From positions 1 to 12,024 of the forward strand of contig CAYXDO010000244.1 of assembly GCA_964463485.1 (NCBI GenBank): 12,024 nucleotides of DNA. Reading direction: 5' to 3'. Made by a program: the position numbers and the translations under genes. Positions 1 through 7,692 of the stretch are shown piece after piece. Each line of letters opens with the position of its first letter. Position 1 is the stretch's first letter. The notes under the pieces were generated by a model. The model was not told where the DNA came from and made no database searches. It saw only the letters and a program-made list of their open reading frames with translations. This DNA comes from CAYXDO01 sp964463485. GTDB taxonomy: Bacteria; Myxococcota; Kuafuiibacteriia; Kuafuiibacteriales; Kuafuiibacteriaceae.

Positions 1-21
1 TTCAGTCGACGGAGCCAGAAC

Positions 22-41
22 CCACCGGCTTTAGCCGGTGG
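22..41 (-). terminator. terminator-like hairpin after the octaheme cytochrome gene
   Basis: An 8-bp perfect stem (CCACCGGC / GCCGGTGG) with a 4-nt loop lies 12 nt beyond the stop codon of the minus-strand cytochrome gene. On the minus strand it is followed by GTTCTGG rather than a clean T-run. It is therefore a factor-independent terminator of poor type or a 3'-end stabilising hairpin. Confidence 0.5.
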
Positions 42-53
42 TGGGGGTCTCAG

Positions 54-2048
54 TCAGTGGAAGGTCAGCCCGGTGTAGACGGTGGGCGTGCCCGAGCCGT
101 TCGCGTCGACCGTGTTCGACGTGGCTGGGAAGAGATCGTACACTTCGTTCATCGATCCGGTCTGCCAATACACGCCCTGGTGCGGGACCTCCCAGACGGT
201 CGATGCGCCGGTTTCGATCGCGTACTCGAGCGCATAGTCGCGTCGAATTTCGAGCGCCGCATCGGAGATGTCGGCGAAGCCGAGGTTGAGCTCGGCCCAG
301 CCGTACCAGTGGGCGTAGTCTGGGTTCGCGTGATAGGCGCCGTGCCAAGTCTTCACGAAGTCGTATTTGTACATCTTGAAGTAGAGCCGCTCGATGTGCG
401 TGAGATTTCGGTAGACCATCGGCCCGCCGAGCACCAGAGTACCGATCGCCGCGTCTGGGTTCGGTGGCCGCTCCATTCCGGTGGGGACGGGGGGCAGCAA
501 TAGGTTGTCGAAGTAGAGGGCCCGGAGGATGTCGTTGGCTTCGTCGACGACCATGTGAGCATTGTCGTGCATGCCGTCCGCCACATCGAGTCGGTACTCG
601 GACCAACTCCGAGCGTGGCACGCGTCGCATACGCTCAACATCTCCTGGCGTCGGGCGCTGAGCACACCCGCGGGATCCACGACTTGGACGATGGTTCCGT
701 CGAGGTCATCGGCGAAAGCCGAGTCTGGGTTACTGTCGGCGCCGGCCACATCGACCGCGGCGGCGGGGTCGAAGGATGGGTTCTGCTCGATGACTCCTGC
801 GTTGAGTACATAGGGTAGCTGACCTCCACGGCGGATGCTACGGTGCGAGGGCATGCCGCCGACGGGTCCGTAGGCGATTCCAAACGACAGGTCGTGGTCC
901 GTATAGGTCGACCCGTCCAGAGCGGTGCGCTTCTTGGCCATGTGGCAGGTCGAGCACGTCGGAGCGGCTCCCGGACCCTCGGTTTCGTAGACGACGCCGT
1001 GTTTCGACGCCTGATAAATCTCCCATTGCGGGTGATCTGGACCCATATGGCAGGTCGCGCAGGCGAGCGGATCACGTGCCTGAGCGGCATCGAATGTATG
1101 TCGTGAGTGGCAGGAGTCGCATTTGTCTTCGACGTTGTGGCAATTCGTACACGTCGCCACGCCTCCGGAGGCGAGGTCTCCGCTCGAGGAGCACGGCGGC
1201 AGGTCGTCGAATCGCCCTGCTTCGAAGGTCCGTTGGTAACCGACAGAGTGTCGGTTGGCTTGGTGACCGCGGTATTGCTCGGGGTGACATCCACGGCAAG
1301 TCTCCGGGGACGGGCGTGGGTTGTGACCTGGGCCGCCGTTGAGGTCCGTGCCGTGGCAGTCCTGGCACGCGACCTCCTGCGCCATCGTGCTGGCTTTGTA
1401 GTCGGCGACGGCCCGCGAATCGAGGGTGTCGTGACAAATCAGGCAGATATCACTGCGCGGATTCCACGCTTGAATTTCGAGGTTCACGGTCGCGGCCTGG
1501 CCGGCGAGCACGCTCGCGGTGCCGACTGCGGCGGGCCAAGACCCCTTTTTCGCCGTGACCGCGTAGACGCCCGCGGGGAGAGTAACGGAGTAAGTGCCGT
1601 CTGCGGCCGTGAGCACGGAGGCCGCGCCTGCGGGTTCGAAAGAAATCACCGCATCGGCCACGAGCGCCTGCGCCACCGCTTCGGTCACCGCGCCGCTGAG
1701 GAGACCCGTGGACGCCCCTGCCGGTCCGGCGGGCCCCTGGGGTCCGACTGCCCCGTCCGCACCTGCTGGACCCTGGGTTCCGGTCGCCCCGTCCGCGCCC
1801 GCCGGGCCTCGAGCACCGACCTCGCCGGCCGCGCCTGCGGGTCCTTCTGCTCCTGCCGCGCCCGCGGGACCCTGGGGCCCTTGTGGCCCGGCCGATCCTT
1901 GGAGGCCGTCGTCGCCCTTCGCTCCCGCAGCTCCCGTCGGACCTGCCGGCCCAGCCGGACCCGAAGGGCCTTCGGGGCCCGTGTCCCCCGCGCAGGCCGC
2001 GAGGCCCGCCGAGAGCATCCATCCCATGGCTAATCTGTAAGTTGGCAT
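54..2048 (-). CDS. collagen-stalked octaheme cytochrome c lipoprotein, hydroxylamine oxidoreductase-like
   Basis: This 664-aa protein starts with a short signal peptide ending in the lipobox LAAC (Cys19), so it should be a lipoprotein. Residues 21-113 are 31 uninterrupted Gly-X-Y triplets, like a collagen triple helix. Residues 115-195 resemble a carboxypeptidase-regulatory-like beta sandwich. Eight CxxCH haem sites follow at Cys202, 228, 251, 300, 310, 330, 365 and 474. The haem-6 segment CHMGPDHPQ plus EIYQASKHG (333-351), a nearby haem 7, a haem 8 about 110 residues later and a C-terminal DYAHWYG (577-583) match the layout of the HAO/octaheme family. Known members oxidise hydroxylamine or hydrazine, or reduce nitrite or hydroxylamine; the direction cannot be read from the sequence. 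HAO carries a tyrosine cross-linked to the catalytic haem near this C-terminal region, and Tyr578 or Tyr582 is a candidate. The start gives the only complete signal peptide; the Shine-Dalgarno (TGGGG) is weak. The gene lies 112 bp downstream of the DUF1152 gene on the same strand. Confidence 0.85.
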   Translation of the reverse strand: MPTYRLAMGWMLSAGLAACAGDTGPEGPSGPAGPAGPTGAAGAKGDDGLQGSAGPQGPQGPAGAAGAEGPAGAAGEVGARGPAGADGATGTQGPAGADGAVGPQGPAGPAGASTGLLSGAVTEAVAQALVADAVISFEPAGAASVLTAADGTYSVTLPAGVYAVTAKKGSWPAAVGTASVLAGQAATVNLEIQAWNPRSDICLICHDTLDSRAVADYKASTMAQEVACQDCHGTDLNGGPGHNPRPSPETCRGCHPEQYRGHQANRHSVGYQRTFEAGRFDDLPPCSSSGDLASGGVATCTNCHNVEDKCDSCHSRHTFDAAQARDPLACATCHMGPDHPQWEIYQASKHGVVYETEGPGAAPTCSTCHMAKKRTALDGSTYTDHDLSFGIAYGPVGGMPSHRSIRRGGQLPYVLNAGVIEQNPSFDPAAAVDVAGADSNPDSAFADDLDGTIVQVVDPAGVLSARRQEMLSVCDACHARSWSEYRLDVADGMHDNAHMVVDEANDILRALYFDNLLLPPVPTGMERPPNPDAAIGTLVLGGPMVYRNLTHIERLYFKMYKYDFVKTWHGAYHANPDYAHWYGWAELNLGFADISDAALEIRRDYALEYAIETGASTVWEVPHQGVYWQTGSMNEVYDLFPATSNTVDANGSGTPTVYTGLTFH
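1710..1988 (-). repeat. collagen-like Gly-X-Y coding repeat (31 triplets)
   Basis: This segment of the octaheme cytochrome gene encodes glycine at every third position from residue 21 to 111 without interruption. X and Y are mostly Pro, Ala, Asp, Glu and Gln. The DNA is very GC-rich and repeated at 9-bp scale. Bacterial collagen-like tracts form trimeric stalks without hydroxyproline. The repeat is prone to length variation between strains by slippage or recombination. Confidence 0.9.
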
Positions 2049-2160
2049 GCCGCTGCCCCAGCAATTCTTCGGCCAGCGACGAGGCTACCTTCTGGGACCG
2101 ATCTCCGCCTCGCGTTCGAAAATCAAACGAAATGACGCTCCAAAACGGAACAGCACCAAC

Positions 2161-3210
2161 TCAGAAGAACCTCCCCCTCGGGTTTCGAAACTCCTCGTGC
2201 CGGGGTAAATTTTCTACCTCCCGTACGCCCCGCTTCTCGCGACCCTCGATGATCGCGGCGTAACACTCGGGCACCGACGATTTCTCGCGAATCCAATTCG
2301 TCAAGAGAGACCTTTCGGCCACCTTCGTCACGTCGAAGGCAAAGATCGTCGCCATCAGCGGCCAAAGAAAAAGCTCCCCTGGCCGAACTCTCGCAGCGAG
2401 CGTCGGGGGCACATTTTCGCCCCCGAACCATCCGTCCGCGGCGGCAAGGATGCTCCCAGCGAGCACGGAGCGAAACGAATGCCGAGTGTCCAAGTGTTCG
2501 AGCAACTCACGATACAGGCGAATCGGCGCGGCGTTCGGCTCGAGCCCCAAAGAGCCGAGAAACCCGCCTCGAGCGGTGAGCTCGGAGATGGCGCGAAGAG
2601 TCGCTGCGTCCGACACGTGATTGAACCGATCGGTTCCAAGACCTACCGTAACGAGGATCTTCACCCGAGGACCGCGAAGCGCGGAAACCGTCGCGATCGA
2701 AACCGCATCTTCGAGCGGGTCACCGAGTCCTTCCTCGTCTCCCGCCATGAGCGAGTCCGAGCCTCCATCGATCAGCACGATGGCGTCCACGTCGTGCGCC
2801 TTCACGAGACCCTCGTACAGTCGGGTGAGTATGGGTACGGTAAAGTCGCGCGCATAGTACGCGTAAATTTGGTGCGGCGCGTCCTTCGGGTACGTCTCGT
2901 CGAGAAACCCCGCGGCATGAACCTCCGGAGCATAGTGCGGCGCAGGGATCGAGGACGCGGTGACCCTCTTCGCCAGGACGGACCCGTGCTCGAACACGAC
3001 CTCTGCGTTCCCGATCTTTCGCGGATCTCCGAACGAGTAGCTTCCAAGGACGATCGACTTGCCGAGCCTCTCGAGCTCGGGCCACAGCATCAACCCATGG
3101 AGGAAGTCGAAGCCGCCGCCGCACCCACAAATCATCACGGTGCGAATCGAAGGGTCGAGCAATGCGCGAGCGAAACCTGGCAGCAACACCGAACCGTCGG
3201 ACGACGTCAT
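2161..3210 (-). CDS. DUF1152 family protein, function unknown
   Basis: A 349-aa soluble protein without signal peptide or membrane segment. It carries the glycine-rich GCGGGFDFLHGL (29-40) near the N-terminus and the acidic IDGGSDSLMAGDEEGLGDP (147-165), which I recognise as signatures of the DUF1152 family of bacteria and archaea. No biochemical role of the family is known to me. The alternating hydrophobic strands (VMICGC, SIVLGSY, AIVLIDGG, VKILVTVGLG) suggest a Rossmann-like alpha/beta fold, and the glycine loop could bind a nucleotide or similar ligand; this is inference. I chose the ATG at 3210, just before the recognisable domain. An in-frame GTG at 3297 would add 29 residues of less protein-like sequence, and neither start has a good Shine-Dalgarno. 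It is the first gene of the leftward pair and may be co-transcribed with the octaheme cytochrome. Confidence 0.8.
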   Translation of the reverse strand: MTSSDGSVLLPGFARALLDPSIRTVMICGCGGGFDFLHGLMLWPELERLGKSIVLGSYSFGDPRKIGNAEVVFEHGSVLAKRVTASSIPAPHYAPEVHAAGFLDETYPKDAPHQIYAYYARDFTVPILTRLYEGLVKAHDVDAIVLIDGGSDSLMAGDEEGLGDPLEDAVSIATVSALRGPRVKILVTVGLGTDRFNHVSDAATLRAISELTARGGFLGSLGLEPNAAPIRLYRELLEHLDTRHSFRSVLAGSILAAADGWFGGENVPPTLAARVRPGELFLWPLMATIFAFDVTKVAERSLLTNWIREKSSVPECYAAIIEGREKRGVREVENLPRHEEFRNPRGRFF

Positions 3211-3633
3211 CCCAAGATGAAACTCGGTCCGTATTCGGAACTCAACAGGGGATGACCGGGAAAGGCCCGCGCCTCGTTCCCGCTGCGATGTCCTCACGCC
3301 CTCGCGAGCCCTGCGATCATTTGGAGCACGCCTGTTCCACGGTGGAACGAGCCGAGACGAGTCGCGCCGTCAACGCGTTCGCTCGTTCTGCGCGGGGTGC
3401 AGCCCCTCGGGTACGAGACTGCTTCGCAAACGTCTGGCATTTGACGAAATCGCAATCTCTGCGACAGCCATGCACGATGGGCAGCCTCGCGCGCAGGTTT
3501 TTCGGCGTAGTCACCCGAGGGCGCGGATTCGGCGAGTGCACCTTCCCGAAGTCGGCGAAAACTCAGCGCCTGAGATCTTGGTCGCGAAGTTGCACGGACG
3601 AGGCCGCCCCATTGGGGTGAGAGAGGACAGTGC
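3211..3633. promoter_or_regulatory. divergent intergenic region upstream of nosZ
   Basis: About 420 bp without a convincing gene; the reading frames here are arginine-rich shadows. It must hold the promoters of the leftward DUF1152/octaheme genes and of nosZ. I see a good nosZ Shine-Dalgarno (AGAGGA, 3622-3627, six bases before the ATG). A 13-bp hairpin-like palindrome, CTCAGcgcCTGAG, lies at 3562-3574. A partly symmetrical TTGAC-N5-CGCAA lies at 3441-3455; it resembles FNR/DNR half-sites but has the wrong spacing (five instead of four). No clean -35/-10 pair is visible. Confidence 0.4.
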
Positions 3634-5646
3634 ATGCGCAAGAGAACGATCGTGGCGGCCGAGGTCGCGGCCGCATTGACCATTATTTCCTCCGGATGCT
3701 CCGGTCCCGTGGGACCCAACGCCAAACCCTCCGGTAACAAGCCGGCCCAGAGCTCGGGCGGAGCGGCCGCGGGGAGCGCTGTCGCGCGACTCATGCAAGA
3801 GCGCGGTCTGTCCGACGCGGACGTGACCTCTGCGCTCAAGACGTACACTCCCTCCGGGAAGAAGGACGAGTACTTCGTCTTCGCCTCGGGCGGCCACGGC
3901 GGCAACATGCTCGTCATCGGAGTACCGTCGATGCGGATCCTGAAGTATGTCGCGGTATTCACTCCGGAACCGTGGCAGGGCTACGGCTACGGCGACATCT
4001 CCACGGAGGAAGTCTTGAAGGGCGGCAATCGCGCAGGACACGAGATCAGATGGGGTGACATGCACCACCCGGCGCTGTCAGAGACCAATGGCGAGTACGA
4101 CGGAGAGTTCGTCTTCGTCAACGACAAGGCCAACCCTCGCATCGCCGTGGTCAACCTCAAGGACTTCCAGACCGAACAAATCCAAGGGTCGGAGCTGATT
4201 CAGTCGGAGCACGGCGGCGCGTTCGTCACTCCGAACACCGATTACGTCATCGAGACTTCTCAGTACGCCGCGCCGCTCGGTGGTGAGTATGCCGACCTCA
4301 AGGACTACAACGACAAGTATCGCGGCGCGATGATCTTCTGGAAGTTCGACCGGGCGAAGCGGCGCATCGTTCAGGCCGACTCTTTCGCCATCGAGTTTCC
4401 GCCCTACATGCAGGATCTCGCCGACGCGGGCAAGCTGACCTCCGACGGCTGGGCTTTCTGCAACTCCATCAATACGGAGCGCGCGACGGGCGGCGTGCTC
4501 GACGGGCAGCCTCCGCTCGAGTCCGGCGCTTCGCAGAACGACATGGATTACATGCACGTGATCAACTGGCGCAAGGCCGCGGAGGTGGTCGCCGCAGGCA
4601 AGACCGAAACCGTCTCCGGCATGCGGGTGATTCGGTTGAAGACGGCCCTGGACGAGGGCCTCCTGCATTTCATTCCCGAACCCAAGAGCCCCCACGGCCT
4701 GGACGTAACACCGGACGGCGAGGACATCGTCGTCGGCGGAAAGCTCGATACTCACGTCACCGTGTACAATTTCGCGAAAATCAAGGCGCTCGTCGAAGCC
4801 AAGAAATACACGGGGCGAGATCCCTACGGAGTTCCGATTCTTCCCTACGAAGAAGCCATCCGAGGCCAGGTCGACATCGGGCTCGGGCCGCTCCACACCG
4901 CCTTCGATCCCAACGGCTTCGCGTACACCTCCGTCTTCATCGAGACGAAGGTGGCCAAATGGAACGTCAAGGAGCTGAAGCTGGTAGAGAAGATCTCGAC
5001 TCAGTACAACATCGGGCACCTGGTCGCCGCAGAGGGTGACACCGTCAGCCCCGACGGCAAGTACCTCATCGCGATGAACAAGTGGGCCCTCGATCGCTTT
5101 GCGAGCGTAGGTCCGCTCCTCCCGCAGAATTTCCAACTCATCGACCTGACCGGCACCGACAACGGTGGAAAGATGCAGCTCGTCTATGACATGCCCCTCC
5201 CGCTCGGGGAACCTCACAACGCCCAGATGATCAAAGCGGACAAGATCAAGGCGTGGGACATCTACAAGCCCGCGGGGATGGATCCAATCACAAAGGAGAA
5301 GCATCCCAACGCGGTCGAGGGTGGCAAGGAACGCATCGAGCGGAAGGCCGACGGCGTTCACGTGTACATGACCGCCATCCGCAGCCACTTCACGCCCGAC
5401 GTGGTGAAAGTGAAGCAGGGAGACAAGGTCAAGCTTCACCTGACGAGCCTCGAGCAGGCGCACGACGCAACTCATGGGTTCGCGCTCGACTCCTACAACA
5501 TCAACCTCTCCATCGAGCCTGGAGAGCACGCCGAGGTTGAGTTCGTAGCCGACAAGGCGGGCGTCTTTCCGCTCTACTGCACCGAGTTCTGCTCCGCTCT
5601 GCACCTCGAGATGGCGGGCTACTTCTTGGTGGAGCCCAAGAAATGA
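3634..5646 (+). CDS. nosZ: nitrous oxide reductase, clade II (Sec-type)
   Basis: This 670-aa enzyme reduces N2O to N2 in the periplasm. The N-terminus has a Sec-type signal without twin arginine and a lipobox-like SSGC (Cys22), so the enzyme may be lipid-anchored; this is typical of clade II. The beta-propeller holds the seven CuZ histidines: HH in GDMHHP (144-145), EHGG (His193), DYMHV (His308), SPHG (His354), GPLHT (His421) and IGHL (His462). The C-terminal cupredoxin carries the CuA ligands His614, Cys649, Cys653, His657 and Met660 in CTEFCSALHLEM. The position of the clade I CuA tryptophan, a backbone-carbonyl ligand, is Glu651 here, as in cytochrome oxidase subunit II. The length fits the family. 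AGAGGA six bases upstream supports the start. A strong hairpin follows the stop, before nosD. Electrons probably come from a small cytochrome c, such as the one encoded at 10110. Confidence 0.97.
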   Translation: MRKRTIVAAEVAAALTIISSGCSGPVGPNAKPSGNKPAQSSGGAAAGSAVARLMQERGLSDADVTSALKTYTPSGKKDEYFVFASGGHGGNMLVIGVPSMRILKYVAVFTPEPWQGYGYGDISTEEVLKGGNRAGHEIRWGDMHHPALSETNGEYDGEFVFVNDKANPRIAVVNLKDFQTEQIQGSELIQSEHGGAFVTPNTDYVIETSQYAAPLGGEYADLKDYNDKYRGAMIFWKFDRAKRRIVQADSFAIEFPPYMQDLADAGKLTSDGWAFCNSINTERATGGVLDGQPPLESGASQNDMDYMHVINWRKAAEVVAAGKTETVSGMRVIRLKTALDEGLLHFIPEPKSPHGLDVTPDGEDIVVGGKLDTHVTVYNFAKIKALVEAKKYTGRDPYGVPILPYEEAIRGQVDIGLGPLHTAFDPNGFAYTSVFIETKVAKWNVKELKLVEKISTQYNIGHLVAAEGDTVSPDGKYLIAMNKWALDRFASVGPLLPQNFQLIDLTGTDNGGKMQLVYDMPLPLGEPHNAQMIKADKIKAWDIYKPAGMDPITKEKHPNAVEGGKERIERKADGVHVYMTAIRSHFTPDVVKVKQGDKVKLHLTSLEQAHDATHGFALDSYNINLSIEPGEHAEVEFVADKAGVFPLYCTEFCSALHLEMAGYFLVEPKK

Positions 5647-5653
5647 TGGTCCT

Positions 5654-5681
5654 GGAGGCGCGGTGACTCTGCCGCGCCTCC
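5654..5681 (+). terminator. strong hairpin between nosZ and nosD
   Basis: A perfect 10-bp stem, GGAGGCGCGG / CCGCGCCTCC, with an 8-nt loop begins 8 bases after the nosZ stop. It is not followed by a T-run, so it may be a partial terminator or an mRNA 3'-end stabiliser. Either would allow nosZ mRNA to exceed that of nosDFLY. The nosD start lies only 15 bases beyond it. Confidence 0.6.
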
Positions 5682-5696
5682 GACCCTCCGAATTCC

Positions 5697-6980
5697 GTGC
5701 GGCGCATCGAGCTCCATCTCCTCCTATCCTCGGCCTGTGCGGCCGCTCCTCCGGCAGAGTATGGTCCGAGTGACAATGAAGTCGTCACGCGTCCTACCGA
5801 CTGCGTAGACGTCTTGCCCGCGGATCTGTCCGAAGCTCTCTCGAGATCTTCCTCTGGGGACGCGCTGTGCATGGGGCGGGGTGAATTTCACGGCAGAGTC
5901 CAGATCCCCGCCGGAGTAACTCTGTTCGGGGATCGGGACTCGGTCATTCGGTCGAAAGGTCTCGGAACGACGGTGACTCTGACGTCCAGCAGCGCGCTCC
6001 TCGGGCTGACCGTCGACGGGAGCGGGGGGAGGTTCGACGTGCTCGACGCGGCTGTCAAAGTCTCTGGGACCGGAGCTCGCGTCGAAGGTGTCACCGTTCG
6101 TAACTCGGTGTTTGGCGTGCTCGTGGAGCGCGCGAAGAAGGTGCGCGTCATCGGCAACCGCGTCCACGGAGTCGGCGGGTCGGCGCTCGGCATGCGCGGA
6201 GACGGGATCCGCCTCTGGGAAACGGATGAAAGTCTGGTAGAAGCCAACTGGGTCGAGGATGCGCGCGATTGTGTGGTCTGGTACTCTCGCCACAACCGCG
6301 TCCTAGGAAACAAGATCAGCAGGGGGCGGTACGGAGTCCATCTCATGTACAGTCACCGAAACGAAGTTCGGGGAAATCGTTTCGAATCGAACGAGGTCGG
6401 TGTGTTCGCGATGTACAGCGATGACCTCGCGGTCGAGCACAACGAGATGCTCGGGTCGATCGGTGCCGCCGGCATGGGGCTGGGGCTCAAGGAGTCGAGC
6501 CGCTTGAGTATCCGGAACAACCGCATGATTCGAAACTCGATCGGCGTGTTTACCGACAACTCTCCGATCGCCAAAGGGGACACCAACCGCTTCGAGCGGA
6601 ACGAGATCCGACTCTCCGACGTGGGCATGTCCTTTCTCGGCGCTCCCCACGACGTCGAGCTCCGCGACAACCGGTTCGCCGACAACTTCACTCAGGTCCG
6701 GGTGGAAGGCGGTGGCGACGCGCTCTCGATCCTATGGGCCGGTAACCTCTGGGACGATTATGCGGGTTACGATTTGGATGACGACGGTGTCGGCGACGTT
6801 CCTTACGAGCTCGACGATCTCTCCTCGTCGCTGGAGGCTCGCTACCCGGACCTGGCGTTCCTCCGGGGCACGCTCGCTTTGGCCTTCGTCTCGGTGGCTG
6901 GCCGGGCGGTGCCGCTGTTGGCCACGCACCCCATGGTCCGAGATGCGACCCCTCGCGTGAGAGTCGAACGTGCGAATTGA
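5697..6980 (+). CDS. nosD: NosD, periplasmic parallel beta-helix component of the NosDFY copper/sulfur maturation complex
   Basis: This 427-aa protein is built from right-handed beta-helix repeats (CASH/NosD type). Turns of the form N-R-V-x-G-N-x-I run from about residue 120 to 350, including GRYGVHLMYSHRNEVRGN and VGVFAMYSDD. The C-terminal GNLWDDYAGYDLDDDGVGD is a hallmark of NosD. NosD sits in the periplasm on the NosFY ABC transporter and receives copper from NosL to build the CuZ site of NosZ. The GTG start is the only one in this frame after an upstream stop at 5664. It gives a short signal peptide with SSAC (Cys14), a weak lipobox. No Shine-Dalgarno is visible. The 3' end overlaps nosF by 11 bases. 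The clade II gene nosB, often between nosZ and nosD, is absent. Confidence 0.95.
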   Translation: MRRIELHLLLSSACAAAPPAEYGPSDNEVVTRPTDCVDVLPADLSEALSRSSSGDALCMGRGEFHGRVQIPAGVTLFGDRDSVIRSKGLGTTVTLTSSSALLGLTVDGSGGRFDVLDAAVKVSGTGARVEGVTVRNSVFGVLVERAKKVRVIGNRVHGVGGSALGMRGDGIRLWETDESLVEANWVEDARDCVVWYSRHNRVLGNKISRGRYGVHLMYSHRNEVRGNRFESNEVGVFAMYSDDLAVEHNEMLGSIGAAGMGLGLKESSRLSIRNNRMIRNSIGVFTDNSPIAKGDTNRFERNEIRLSDVGMSFLGAPHDVELRDNRFADNFTQVRVEGGGDALSILWAGNLWDDYAGYDLDDDGVGDVPYELDDLSSSLEARYPDLAFLRGTLALAFVSVAGRAVPLLATHPMVRDATPRVRVERAN

Positions 6981-7692
6981 CGTGAGGAGCGCTTCCAAAC
7001 GGTTCGGGAAGGTCGAGGCGCTCCGATGCGTGAGTATCGAGCTCGCGCGCGGTCAAAAAGTCGCGCTCGTCGGTCCGAACGGCTCCGGAAAGTCGACGCT
7101 CATTCGCTGTATCCTGGGGCTCGTCCGTTGCGAGGGCTCCGTGTCCATCGACGGCAAGTCCCCTTATTCGAACCGAGTCGAGCTCGCTCGACGGTTGGCC
7201 TACGTGCCCCAGGTCGCCCCAGCCCTCTCCGCGTCAGTTCGCGAGATGGTCGGGCTCGTGTGCACGACTCGAAGCTTGACCCGTCAGGCCGTGAGCCTGT
7301 CCGCATCGTCGATCGACCTCGACCTCGACGCGATCCTCGACCGACCCTTCCGCCAACTCTCCGGCGGCATGAAGCAGAAGACACTCCTTGCTCTGGCCTT
7401 GGCGAGCCAGCCCGATCTGTTGGTCATGGACGAACCGTCCGCCAGCCTCGACGCATTCGGTCGGTTACGCTTCCTGTCTCTCCTGAAAAACCTGCGCTCC
7501 GAAGTCACCTTGATCCTCTGCTCGCACCGCCTCGATGAGTTTTCGAGCAGCAAGAATGGAGAGCAGACCCTCGCCCAACAGGTCATCGAGCTCAAAGAGG
7601 GTCGCGTGTCGTTCGACGGCCCAGTACGTGCTTACGTGGAGTCTGTCGAAGCCCACCTTCGCACGGCCCAGGCCACAGGAGCTCCCGAATGA
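6970..7692 (+). CDS. nosF: NosF, ABC transporter ATP-binding subunit of NosDFY
   Basis: A 240-aa cytoplasmic ATPase with a complete set of ABC motifs: Walker A GPNGSGKST (35-43), Q-loop YVPQ (78-81), signature LSGGMKQK (130-137), Walker B LLVMDEP (150-156) with D-loop SLD, and H-loop His186 in CSHR. It pairs with NosY and drives the step that NosD performs in the periplasm during CuZ assembly. The GTG start lies inside the end of nosD, and its ATGA overlap with nosL implies translational coupling. An extra segment between the H-loop and the C-terminus (around SSSKNGEQTLAQQ) is unremarkable for the family. Confidence 0.95.
   Translation: MRIDVRSASKRFGKVEALRCVSIELARGQKVALVGPNGSGKSTLIRCILGLVRCEGSVSIDGKSPYSNRVELARRLAYVPQVAPALSASVREMVGLVCTTRSLTRQAVSLSASSIDLDLDAILDRPFRQLSGGMKQKTLLALALASQPDLLVMDEPSASLDAFGRLRFLSLLKNLRSEVTLILCSHRLDEFSSSKNGEQTLAQQVIELKEGRVSFDGPVRAYVESVEAHLRTAQATGAPE

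Noticed and set aside
1107..2033. Plus-strand frame of 308 codons opposite the octaheme cytochrome gene
   Set aside because: Arginine-rich shadow; the minus strand has eight haem sites and a lipoprotein signal.
3441..3455. TTGAC-N5-CGCAA as FNR/DNR box for nosZ
   Set aside because: The spacing is five instead of four and the half-sites deviate, so it is noted only as a weak candidate.
3294..3962. Minus-strand frame of 222 codons across the nosZ start
   Set aside because: Low-complexity Arg/Ala composition and overlap with the certain nosZ N-terminus.
4078..5604. Long minus-strand open frame (508 codons) opposite nosZ
   Set aside because: It mirrors nosZ codon bias, has no family features and is a typical antisense shadow in GC-rich DNA.
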